This document shows, piece after piece, positions 51,480 to 63,100 of a stretch of 64,000 bases of DNA (positions are counted from its first letter, which is position 1; every line of letters begins with the position of its first letter). Position numbers and translations under genes: made by a program. The stretch lies in assembly GCF_000340215.1 (NCBI RefSeq), contig NW_006921538.1, positions 2,672,651-2,736,650 of the forward strand. The letters are read 5' to 3'. The DNA is from Pseudocercospora fijiensis CIRAD86 (Eukaryota; Ascomycota; Dothideomycetes; Mycosphaerellales; Mycosphaerellaceae). The notes below the pieces were generated by a model that had not been told where the DNA came from, did not search any database, and was given only the letters and a program-made list of their open reading frames with translations.

Positions 51480-51960
51480 GCAAGCGATAGAACTAAGAGT
51501 TAACATATTTGTAGCCGCCTATACTAATCGCTTCCCGTAGCTATACTACGTTGTCCGTATTATAGAGACGACGTTAGGCCGTCGCTTTGCTCGCCCGTAC
51601 GATACCTGCCGTCGCGACGGCTTCGAATGCTAGGGTTATTTAGAGGGCATTAAGGCCTTTATTAAGAAGCCTAGCCGTAGTTGTGCTCGCTATCGTCTCC
51701 GCAAGGTATAGCATTCTAGTCTTGTCTTCTTATACTAATATTAAGATATAAAGCTAACATTGTTTTAGATCCCTTACTCTTACCGCGACGAGGAGCCTAG
51801 GCTCGAGCTTAAGAGCCTAGCTCTAAAGCTAGATAGTTTCGGCGATGGCTTCGGTAGCGGCTATAGTAGTAGCAAGGATAGTAGGATAGGTAGTAGTACT
51901 TACGGTAGCCTCGCTGCCTGCTAATTCTTTTGCTTGTTCGCGTAGTAAGACCTAAAATAT
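51480..51960 (+). pseudogene. Decayed ORF with Cys pair, unrecognised
   Basis: A coherent plus-strand frame is readable through RIP-type stops, with CRRDGFEC followed by FIKKPSRSCARYRLRK (about 51,600-51,710) and a downstream acidic/Ser-rich part. It suggests a small cysteine-containing protein encoded by the repeat family. Not identifiable by eye. Confidence 0.35.
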
Positions 51961-52935
51961 AGCAGTAAGTCGCACGATGCTTACTAAAGGTGTTCGGTGT
52001 TTAGCGTTTAGGCATAGCAGCTAGTCTGCTTCTTTGTTTGTTTCTTTGCTTTGCTGTTGCTGTTTGCTAGCCTTCGGGCATAATAGGCTATGTTCTTTAC
52101 TTTGTTTTTATACTCTTAGCGGGTCTTCTATTTAGCGTTTAGGTATAGCAGTTCTGCTACTATAAATAAAGTCTCTTCTCGCTCTGCTAATCCTACTACT
52201 GTATTAATATTCTAGTGTCCTTGTTCCTCAACTTGCTAGCGTACTAATAGGCACTCTATAGGTCTATAGTAGAAGTCCTTCTCGGATTGCTATAGTATAC
52301 CGGTAGCGTCTTTATTTATAGATTAATAGAGGGAAACGAATAATAGAGGCACTATTAAATAGAGTCGATTAAGCTACTTTCCGCTAACACAAGCTAGCAA
52401 AAGTGCTTAACACGATAGCGACGGCTCCTAGTAATAGGGGGGGGGGGTCTTAACGGCTTCGTTGTAACTATTCTTAAGGGTTGGCACTAATAATGTAGCC
52501 TAGCTCGGCGTTATTATCGACGTTTGACTTAGCGACCTCTATTATATTTAAGAGTGCGCCGGGCTAAGTATAGCTCTTCCTATCGCCGTCGATGCTGCTA
52601 TAGGACAGACTAGCTTATTAATAGGCGACACTAGACGGTTGCTGCGTTAATTGATCGGTTAATCTACTAAAGCTTTAACGAGCTATTAGGCAAAAGCACT
52701 ATTAGATTTTAACTAGAAAGCGATAGCATATACGAGATTTCTAGTAGAAGGTAGCAATAGTATTTAGATTCGATTAAAACCCGACAGCGAGCACTAGATT
52801 TCCGCTACAAACAGGCGGTAATAGTTAAATTTTAGTTTCTAATCTAGCGGTAGTGTTAAGTTTCGACTATAAACTATCGGTAATGTCTGCGATTCTGCTT
52901 TCGAAATGGCTGTAATAATGCGATTCGGCATCCGA

Positions 52936-53180
52936 GCTAGCGGTATGTATAAGATTCTACTTCTAGGCTAGCGGTATATATAAGATTCTGCTTCTAGGCT
53001 AGCGGTATATGTAAGATTCTACTTCCAGGCTAGCGGTATATATAAGATTCTGCTTCTAGGCTGGCGGTATATGTAAGATTCTGCTTCTAGGCTAGCGGTA
53101 ATGTCTGAGATTCGGCATTAGACCTAGCCGTAATCCTAATGTTCTGACTCCGGACTAGCGGCAATGTCTAAGATTCTGCT
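52936..53180 (+). repeat. 31-bp minisatellite (gctagcggtatatataagattctgcttctag type)
   Basis: Exact 31-bp period: the box gcggta starts at 52,940, 52,971, 53,002 and 53,033, and continues. About seven units, with looser relatives back to about 52,790. Confidence 0.88.
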
Positions 53181-54368
53181 TCTAGGCTAGCGGTATTGCT
53201 AGTATTCTGCTGCAGTTTAGCTTTCGTCTCTACTAAAAAGTTGCAAATATTAACATTAGAACAATCGCTAGATGTAGTCTTCTTAAGAGACACATACGCC
53301 CCTCGCATCCTCGTTAATGTTCTTACAGAGGCAAGGATCGCCTTAAATAGCGCTAAAGGTAGGTATAGCAACCTCGCTAAATTCTTCCTTCTCGGCAACT
53401 AGTATAGCTAGTATCTCTCGAATTTAGTGTCTATAGAATTAGGCTCTTCGATGTATCTCGTTCGGCCGATACTAACTATATCGAGCATACCTACTTCCGC
53501 CGACAACCGAAGGAACAATACGCTGCTACTTGCTATAGCGAGATGTTATATAACGACCGGCAGTTTAAATAAACAATATCTACATTCTCGATAGCTGTTT
53601 TAACATAAATATGCTATAACGACCGTATTCCGTGCTACTACTTTTCTTCTATCGTACCGACAATTTCTAGAAATGTAGTTAGCTATTAGTCGTGCTACCG
53701 GCGGAGGCATCGCCGCGACCTATAATAACGATTTGCTATACTAAAGATCAAACCGGACTGCCTAATGTCGATAAATCGTTAATCTCGGAATTATTAGCTA
53801 GGTATAGCCTAGTCGCCGTAGCTAGTATGCTTTCCTATCTCGAGTATATCCGCTTCTTCGTAGCCCTTCTCGTAGTCCTTCTCGTAGTCCTTATACTCGA
53901 AGATATACGCTATAAAGCGCTTAACGATATTATATTCTTCGTCGTCTTCTAGTAAAGATATATACTATAAAGCGCTTAATAGGCTTAGAATCGACGAAGT
54001 TAGTAAGTTATTGAGATGCAGCCTATCTTTTAGCGGTATTACTATATAGTGTCTATATAAGGACACTTTGCGACTACGGCGTCTAGATACACGATCTCGC
54101 CCTATACTAATTTCTAGCATCTTTTAGCATCTTTTAGCATCTTCTACTTAGTATCTCTCGGCGTCCCTTAGTCCGAGTAGTACTATCTATTCGCGGCTTT
54201 TTAATACTTCCGTATCGAGCTCGATTCGCGCGTTCGTATAAAAGTAACCTATAGTACCTCGTTGTTCGTCTTAAATATCGTAGTAGTATTGCAATATCGC
54301 GTCTCCTCGCGTTTAGCGTATAACGTCGGCAGGCCGGAAGATAGTCGACCTCGGATGTTCTAACGATT

Positions 54369-54400
54369 AGCTAAAAGTTGCTAAAAGTTGCTAAAAGTTC
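54369..54400 (+). repeat. GCTAAAAGTT decamer array
   Basis: Three consecutive 10-bp units. The same decamer, or its complement AACTTTTAGC, recurs at 59,496-59,537, 59,611-59,641, near 49,060-49,150 and near 49,610-49,640. Confidence 0.85.
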
Positions 54401-54499
54401 TAATCGGACATAAACTTCCGTTAGTATATACGTACAAGGCTGTAGAGGTTATTAGTATTAGCCGTAATATTCCTACCTATAATCGTAGTAGATCTAGTA

Positions 54500-54850
54500 C
54501 TCGAGTATATACTCGGCAATCTCGAGAACATTTAGCAATCTTTAGCAACTCGGCGATAGTAGATCTTGTATTCGAACAGCTCCTCGAGTATATACTCGGC
54601 AAGGGTAAGAATATTTAGAAACTTTTATTAACTTTTAGCAACCCCGGCGGCAGTAGATCTTACATTCGAACAGCTCCTCGAGTATATACTCGGTAAGGGT
54701 GAGAACATTTAGAAACTTTTATTAACTTTTAGTAACCCCGGCGGCAGTAGATCTTATATTTAAACAGCTCCTTAAGCATATGCTCGGCAAGTCTAAGAAT
54801 TTTTAGTAACTTTTATTAACTTTTAGCAACCCTAGCGGCAGTAGATCTTA
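54500..54850 (+). repeat. Tandem repeat of about 95 bp with GTAGATCTT core
   Basis: Three to four units each contain acttttattaacttttag, a CCCCGGCGGCAGTAGATCTTA box and an inverted ctcgagtatatactcgg stretch. Related to the array at 42,930-43,500. Confidence 0.8.
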
Positions 54851-55673
54851 CAAGGTTTGATATAGTCTCTAGTTTATAATCTCGCCTATTAATCGCTTCC
54901 TCTAAGATAGTACGCTCGGCTCCTAAGAATACCTCGTCGTTGCTATCGGTAAGTACGTTAAGAGGCTCGCTCTGCTGTAGCTACTCCTACTAGCCGTAGT
55001 AATCTCGCTATCGGTATACTGAGAAAGCTATACTTTAAGTAGAAGGAGCTTGCTCTTGCCTTCGGAAGTATAGTATAGTGTAGTGCGATAATGCATAGCC
55101 GTTGTCGGTACCTAGATATTCGTTATACGATATAGCGTAAAACCTTACCTACGCCGTTATATATAGCAATTCGCTTTCTAACTACTACTTCTTCTTCTTC
55201 TTTATATTAATACTAACTGTATACCGGTATCCGCATTGCGTAACTAGCGATAGTATATACTAACAACACTACTACCTATATACCGGTATCCGCCTCGCGC
55301 GTAACTAGCGATAGTGTCTATTCCTCCTTTATCGTATATAGGTAGCTCTACAGCGATTAACACCGGATTCCTTGCTAGTTCTACGACTTGCTATCGCTAG
55401 AGCCGCTTAGTAAGATAGTTAGAGATAAGTAGTCGGATCTAAGCGAGCTATTATAGCGGTATACATATACTACTAGCGAGGAGCGAGGATTAGGGAGTAA
55501 TACCGATATAGTAGCGCACATACTGCTAGCGAGGATCTCCTAACTGCGGCGATAACTAGTAGACTCCGATAGGCGCCGACTGCGCACTCGACGTAGCAAA
55601 CACTACTAATAAGGCCTAACGAGGGTTGTTTAGTTTAAGCGCAGTGCAAACTACAGAGGTCTCTAATAGGCTT

Positions 55674-55754
55674 AGCTAAGGTAAAAACTCTTTAGTAAGT
55701 TATACCGATAAAGCATCGGCTAAGGTAAAAACTCTTTAATAAGGTATACCGACG
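55674..55754 (+). repeat. Two-unit direct repeat, 45-bp spacing
   Basis: gctaaggtaaaaactcttta followed by taag[tg]tataccga appears at 55,674 and again at 55,719. Confidence 0.85.
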
Positions 55755-56129
55755 CCCTCTCTCCTAATAAGTAGATAGGTTCGTAGCATTACTATTAGGT
55801 AATTCCTTAGTAGATAGTCTTCTTGTCTATTGCTATAAGGGCTTCCTACGTTAGGCTCTTCTCTAGATACTAAACGCATATCTAGTTGAGCTTGCGTAAT
55901 TGTATAGGTTGTTCTCGAATCCCGATTTAGTTCGAATTCAGACTCCTAACAGCTATAATCGTCTTAATCTTCTACTCGGTAATAGGAGCGTACGATATCG
56001 GATATAGCGCTCTAGGAAGCGAGTGCGCGGTAGCTAATTTCGGCTGCGACCGTATAAGGGTTTAGCTATACTGTAGTTCCGCGGTACGAATAGGCGTCCT
56101 TAGGCAAGACGTCTCTATAGGGGCATTAA

Positions 56130-56275
56130 GACCGAGCGCATTAAGACTGCTTCATACCTACAGTACGCACCCTCCCCGAACCGAGCGTATTAAGACTGCT
56201 TTACACCTATAGTACGCACCCTCCCCGAACCGAGCGCATTAAGACTGCTTTATACCTATAGTGCGTACCCTCGAC
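56130..56275 (+). repeat. Three tandem units of about 50-60 bp
   Basis: The consensus ccgagcgcattaagactgct, then tatacctatagtacgcaccctc, is repeated three times. Differences are mostly C/T or G/A transitions. Confidence 0.85.
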
Positions 56276-56336
56276 AAAAATATACCTTATATCTTTTAAT
56301 ATCTTCAGGCGCGGTTCAACCTTTGTTCTCTATATA

Positions 56337-56874
56337 GCATCGGTTAGTACCTAGCATCTAACTCTTTAAGTTCGCTAGTATATACGTACGTGTTTTATAC
56401 GCTTGTAATAAGTACCCGTTCTATATACCTTGTCCTAGTCCTTCGGGTCCTTTAGTTATGCGTACTATAGTTAGTAATAGAATGCGTTAAGGACTTTTTA
56501 TAATAACGGCTTGCTTCGGCTCGCTTAAGTATAAGTCTATAGGCAATGTGTGCTTCTAGTGTATACTTCGTAGTGTATGCTTCTATAGCCGCTTAGTAGC
56601 CGCTAAGCATCGGTTAGTACCTAGCATCTAACTCTTTAAGTTCGCTAGTATATACGTACGTGTTTTATACGCTTGTAATAAGTACCCGTTCTATATACCT
56701 TGTCCTAGTCCTTCGGGTCCTTTAGTTATGCGTACTATAGTTGGTAATAGAATGCGTTAAGGACTTTTTATAATAACGGCTTGCTTCGGCTCGCTTAAGT
56801 ATAAGTCTATAGGCAATGTGTGCTTCTAGTGTATACTTCGTAGTGTATGCTTCTATAGCCGCTTAGTAGCCGCT
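56337..56874 (+). repeat. 269-bp perfect-length tandem duplication
   Basis: Copies at 56,337-56,605 and 56,606-56,874, head to tail. I see one difference (gttagtaa versus gttggtaa near 56,472/56,741), a G-to-A change in TpG context. Confidence 0.9.
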
Positions 56875-59495
56875 AGGAAATCAGATCCCCGGACGCCACT
56901 ATTCGTTTTCTCTGCCTTCTATAGCAACCAAGTCCTTCTAGTAGATCGTAACTTAGGGAGAGTCTAAGCAATAGGAGGGTATTAACGTAAGAGGCCGCTA
57001 GGTTCTCGAATGTATATTATTACTCTACGTATCTATCCTTGCCGTACATATTGTAGTGCTAATAGCTGCGGTGCAATAAGTATAGTTCTAGTTTTAGTGT
57101 TATTATTAGACTTCGAGGAGATGCTTAGGCTCGGAGGCGGTTCTTCGGTATGCCTAAGGACGCTATCGTTATCGTATTAGACACTTTTGTTAGCGCCTTT
57201 TGCTAGAAATGCGCCTAATCGACGTATCTCGCTAGATTAGATGTTGTGCTATTATAAAAGTCGAATACCGCGAGAGTCGTAAAGCTAGTATTATAATACG
57301 CGGAGGGAAGGATTCGCGATATTTAATCCCGCCAATTAAGGGCTCTATTATAGTAAATCCGGGGTCTTAGCGGGATCGGCATCCTTGTCCTTTCCTCTTT
57401 CGTATTACTAACATTCAAAACGACTAAGTCTAATCTACTGTTTCTACGCCTCTAGGTATTATCCGCGCGCCTTAATTCTACCGAATTTACGATAAGGATA
57501 GCTCTTGAAATGATTAGGGAATCATTTAGAGAGTATAAGCGACGACATTCTAACCTATGTTACCTAGCGACACTATTAGAGAACATTATAAGCAGGAGAA
57601 TGGAGAGTCTATATAACAAGAGATAGAAGATAAAAGCATATTATAGGGAGGTAGAGATAGCAGTATCATTTCAAATCAAGAATCTATATACTTATAGTTG
57701 CCGACTCTACGGTATCGATAGCGGCCGCACTTCTTATTGCTAGCACTACTATTATATGCCGTCTTACCCTCCTTAGTATATATACGACAAGTATAGCCTA
57801 GACGGGCACAGCGCTTGCAAGTAGGCATACGTAGCTCTCTACTATCTGTCTCTTCGATGCGGCCGATATACGTTAATCTAATCTGCGTCTCGTTTAAGCT
57901 CTATACCTACAGCTTTATAGATTTAGAATAGTAGGCATTTTCAGCCTCTAGGCAGCGTAGCGCAATGCGTAGGCCACTTAGACCCTTCTTCTTCTTCTTC
58001 GGAGCCTAAGTTAGTAGTACTAGAGCTAGAGTAGGTACTAGCGGTAGTAGTACCCTAGTTATAGTTGCTAAAGACGAAGCTAGAGGCGGAGGCGGAGGCG
58101 GAGGCAGAGAGACAAGAGGCAGACCTTAGCGAGAGCGATCTTACTAGCGACGTACCTACGTACTTAGACTAGAGCGGCGAGATAGTGCTACTAGAGCTAG
58201 TAGCGCTACACTAACGACGCTGAGATACATTAGCTGCTGCTTAAATAAAGCGAAGCTCGAAGGCTCGAAAACATATAAGTCTAGTGCGTTAATATCCTAA
58301 ACCGAGAAGTCCTGCTGCTACTACTACTACTACTACTATTGTAGTAGAAGCGCCTACGCCTTAGAAGATAGGAAGTCGATCGCAAAGTCCGTAATATTAT
58401 TAAATTCTTAGTTAGATATAGTAGCGGCAGCGACGGCGAGGTATTAAAGGCAAGGATAATGTCTATATCGCTAAAGAAGAAAGGAAGAGAAGAAGCAGAA
58501 TACGCGAAAGTATTATTTCTGCTACTATTATTATGCCCGACAATGCGAAGTCTATCGGATCTTACCTCGTACTATTATTATTAACAACCCGGCTTTACTT
58601 TAGCTATTATCTAATAGCTTAGCATTCTCAGTAACGGGCATAAGCGCTAGCTAGCAACGCAACTACGCCTAAAAGTTCGCAACTACGCCTAAAACTCCGC
58701 GACTAGTACCTCCCTCTTATAGCAAGCACGGCCCGCCTAGATCTTATTAGAGGCATAAAGTAGCAGAGCTATCCGAGCAATAGCTATATACCTAGCTTAA
58801 AGCCGGACCGGTTAAATTCGTACACATACTACGTAAGATTCTTAGTAGCAGTTAGCAAAAGCACGCTCGATCGAAATGTTCTACGAGGCCTGTCTCTAGC
58901 GACTATATACTAGCTATATATATATCGAACTATATGTCTTGCTTCCTAAGGCAAGACTATAGGGTTAGTTGCTGTTCCTACTAAAGAGCCGCTATTATAT
59001 TGTACGATCTCGCATCTACTCCTCTTATAGTAAGGCGTTTTAGGGAATAGCGTAAAGTCGGCTACTAGGTACTGTTCGTCTAGTCGCTATATAGAAGCTC
59101 CTATTCGAGATGAGATACTAGCATTGCTATATAGTATATAGAACCCCGTACTAGAAGGGATTGCCGCATCTGTCGTACGGAAGATAGCCGCTCGCGGAGT
59201 AGAAGGTAGCTTTTATACTAGCATTAGTATAGAGCATCTAGTATCGCGTACGACTTGTAAATTTCGACGTTTAAGCTCTTTAACGGTAAGACAGAGGTCG
59301 GCATCTTACTAGTAACTATTATTCTCGTAGGCTTCCGCCTCTAGTTGCGCGTCCTTAGCATATAAGGCTAGTCCGAGATCTGATTTCCGATAAAATTAAT
59401 AGTAGCGCTATCCTATACTATAATAGATTGCTCTTAAACCTATATTTAATCGACCTCTTTAAGGGCAGCACCTTATTCTATTAATAGAGCAACGT

Positions 59496-59641
59496 TCTAA
59501 AAGTTGCTAAAAGTTGCTAAAAGTTACTAAAAGTTACAGTTAGAGAACGTTAAACAGAGTATAGATTAGCGCGATACCTCATTCCGTCGATAGAGCAACG
59601 TTCTAGAAGTTACTAAAAGTTGCTAAAAGTTGCTAAAAGTT
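59496..59641 (+). repeat. Paired GCTAAAAGTT decamer arrays
   Basis: Two arrays of three to four 10-bp units (59,496-59,537 and 59,611-59,641), about 75 bp apart, each following a gatagagcaacgttcta-type box. Confidence 0.85.
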
Positions 59642-59999
59642 GAATAGATTAGGGCGATAACTTACTCGCTATAGATTAGTAAAAGCGCCTCGGTAGTTCG
59701 GCGAAGAAACTATTTAGCAGGCGTTAAACAGGTACGTGTTCGATACGTTACTATAGGCTAATTATAAAGGGAAAGCTGTTTAGGCTAAGTTTCGAATATT
59801 AGGCTAGAAGAAGGTTTGTAATATACGACAAGTTTAAGCGCCTATATCTCTTATTTATCGATACCGGTCTCGACCCCGTTATTAGCACCCTTTATCGCAG
59901 TATACTTTCCTGTCTCTTTCTGCCTACGTCGCCGGGTAGTCCTGTCCGTAGGAGGAATCTTTGCTTTTGCTCTACGCCGTAGCGCCTTCTTTACGCTAG

Positions 60000-61770
60000 G
60001 CTGTTTCCTAGAGTCCTTAAGCAAGTCGACCTTCTGCTTCTTAGAGGCCGTTTGCTCTAGGTTCTCTTACGAAGGCCTTTTGTACTGTTGCTAATTCAAC
60101 TAGTTGTCTAGAGCGGCCTAGACATTAAGCTTTAGTAGCGTAGAATATAGAGCTAGAGGAGGATTTATCTAGCCTTTCGGGGTACTCGGCAGGTTAGAGG
60201 GAGGCTTTCTTATTAGCGGCGAAGGCAATGTCTCGGGTACGTCGATCCTATTACTGCCTTCTATACGCGAATCTATATTGTTCCTAGTAGCTCTATCTAG
60301 GCGTAATGTCTGCTAAGCAGCCTCTGTATCGCCTTAAGACCTCGGTATAGGGCTATTATCAATTAAGATAGCGTCCTTTAGGTCCGCCTTTACGGCAATT
60401 CTAAATGTCTATAAGCTAGTCTCCTTTGGCCGTTCTTTGTAAGGCATTGCCTATACTCTTAATTTATACTGCTCGAGAGGTTCTGTCTTGATCGGCGTAG
60501 TAAAGTCCGGTTAGTCCTTAATAGTATTAATAGCGTTAGCGGCGGCATCGTCCTAGGCCTAGCTAGAGTTATTAAGGTCTAGCGTTTCTTACCGCCTCGA
60601 TATTTCTTACTATATAGCACGTTTAAGACGGCACTCCTTCTTCTTTGCCTTAGCGGCCTCGTACAATCGCCTAGACCTCGCGTCTAAGCTAAGTATATAG
60701 ATATAGAGCATCTAGTAGCTATCTAACTTCTTAAAGGTAACGATCTATAACTCTAGGGGAAGTATACTATCGACTACGAGCTCGCGCGGTTTATTATTAG
60801 ATTTGCCGATAGAACTAATAAAGAAGTGCCGATAGTAATCGTTAACCTCGGTTTCTGGATTGCATTCGTGCTTGTTAAGAATATAATGCATAAGATCGCC
60901 GCTAGAAAATGTATATACGTTATCGAGAAGTAGCCCGACTTGCTTATTATATAGCTGCTAAGGTTAGCTATCTACGTAATCGAGTACGCCCTCCTCGTCT
61001 ACTACTATAGAGCTATAAGTTACTTTAAAGATAGCACGGTATACCTTAGGCGCTGCTAGCTGACTTGCTTCCCTACTTGCGGCCGACGCCTGCCTAGCCT
61101 AATACGCTCGGAAAGTAGGAGTTCGCGAGAGCCCCTAGTTCGGAGTGTATACTTGCAGTGCTAGTAGTCTTATAGTAGAACCCCGCCCGAGGGTACTCTC
61201 TCTAGTAGGTATACCTACCTAGTCGTAATTCCGTATAGTATAGGCATTCTTCTTATTTAAATGCCTTTTCTGCCGTTAGGGTTCTGCCTTGTTAACGATA
61301 GAATAGGTAAAGCGCGGGACGGGCTATAGTCGAGACGGTACGCGAGACGAAGATAAAGCTACTAATATAGAGACGACTAACGCTGCCCGACTCTGCTACT
61401 ACTACGATCGAGGGGCTAGAGATAACGATCGGACGATATAGGTATTATTACTAGACATAGAAGATTGCCGGTTTAGTGTTAGAATACCTGCTATAGATAG
61501 ACTAGTTTGCCGTAATAGCGATCGCCGTAATAGCGTTTGCCGTAATATTAACTGCCGTAATGTCGACTGCCGCATTATAGCTCTAAAAGTCTCGTATAGA
61601 GTCTTCGGGTTCTAGAAACCGCAAAAGTGGCATCTAGGCTTAAGGCGGTTAGCCTACTCTTCTTCGTGTATAAAGCCCGCTACGCTATAGACTTCATTCT
61701 CGAGCTAGTACTCTTGTTTATCGAAACGCGTTAGCTCCGATAATTGTTACGGCCTTCGTTAAGACATCGT
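60000..61770 (-). pseudogene. Long decayed minus-strand ORF with zinc-ribbon-like motif
   Basis: From an ATG near 61,768, a minus-strand frame reads on for several hundred codons through RIP-type stops. Near its start it has ENEVYSVAGFIHEEE and then a CHFCGF motif (about 61,610-61,640). Further on it has DNVYTFSSGDLMHYILNKHE (about 60,870-60,930), and later an Arg/Lys/Ala-rich helical part. The long coherence shows a former protein-coding element gene. No family recognised. Confidence 0.5.
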
Positions 61771-61899
61771 AGTTAACTACTCTATCGCCTTAACCGATAT
61801 ATAATAAGCAGTAGAGTAAGAGGGAAACGGAGATCTGTTAGGTTCATCTAACTATCTACGTATAGGGAGAGAAAGGGGGTTTATCGCGGCTCGCTTACG

Positions 61900-63100
61900 C
61901 GATTAGGAGGTCCTTGCTACTAGCGGTGCTGCGTCTTCGCTAACTTAGGTAATAGGGTGTATATAGGGAGCCTCGAGTACGGTAAGAAGGTTAGTAGGAA
62001 AGAGCGTTAACGAAGGATCGAGAGGAAATTGTGTTCGACATACTAGCGGTACTACTAGTAATAAACGATAGCAGCTACTAAGTCAAGCTCGAGAACTTTG
62101 CCGGAATAAGCGCTAGCTGCTAATTCTTAGGTTAGGTTAATTAGGCTCGTCTACGAATCAAAAGCGTAGCTAGAATGCGGCCTATCTTAACTGTCGCTAT
62201 TATCTCCCTAATTCTTATCGTCGGCACTTCTATAACCTAGGTTACTACTAGAGTTATTGTAGTACAGACCGTCTAAGAGGTCCGCTAAGGGCTAGTCTTC
62301 GGGTTGAACGCGCCTAGTATACCTTGTCTTATTAGCCGCAGTAAAGACTATATCGTTATCGCGGTTTAGACGCTAGTGCCTAGCGTGCCTTAGTAGCTCC
62401 GACTTAGGTAGATCTTAGCCGCTCTAGAACAAGGAATGTAGTGCTTTACGCAAACGCATGTAAGCCTGTACGTAAAGCTGCTAGTGTTCGAAATCCACCT
62501 CGCCGCCCTATAATAGTATTATAAAACCTTGCTCCGCGAGCATCGTTGTATATATATACAATATAGCTTCGGGTAGGTACTTATCTAGGTTAAAGCCTTC
62601 GAGATCCGCTTTTATATTAACTAGAAGCTTAGGTAGTACTTGAACGCCGAACTGCTCTACGCCGAACCTATATAGATGCCTATCGAGGAGGACCGGAATA
62701 CTAGAGAGCACGTTCTCGCCTTAAGCTCTAATCTTGTAATAGTTCTATAAATAACAGAATTCGTCTATTACGCTCCTTATAATCGGCATATATACGAAGA
62801 GCATAGCGATCCGGTCGTGCTTGTTATTAGATAGAAATGCCCCTTATAGATAGAGCGTAAGGAAGAGTTTGCGGAGACTAAAGAGAGCCTTAGCCGACTA
62901 GCCCTAGATAGTCTTAATCCTCTGATTTATACGGCTTGTACTATAGCGCACTATTTCGCTAAAAGTTAGTTCTATTAGCGCGATATCCTCCGCGGCCTCT
63001 TTATTATACTCGCTATTAAGAGTGCGGCGGATCGTAATATAGGCGTTAGCAGCTATAGTAGTCTCTAGTCTACGGTCGGATTGTAGGATTAGCGGAGCAT
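61900..63100 (-). pseudogene. Second decayed minus-strand coding region
   Basis: Another coherent minus-strand frame upstream of the previous one. Its best preserved part (62,711-62,508, containing LLDRHLYRFGVEQFGVQVLP) is stop-free for 67 codons. Same orientation as the neighbouring relic, so both may derive from one large mobile element. Unrecognised. Confidence 0.4.
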
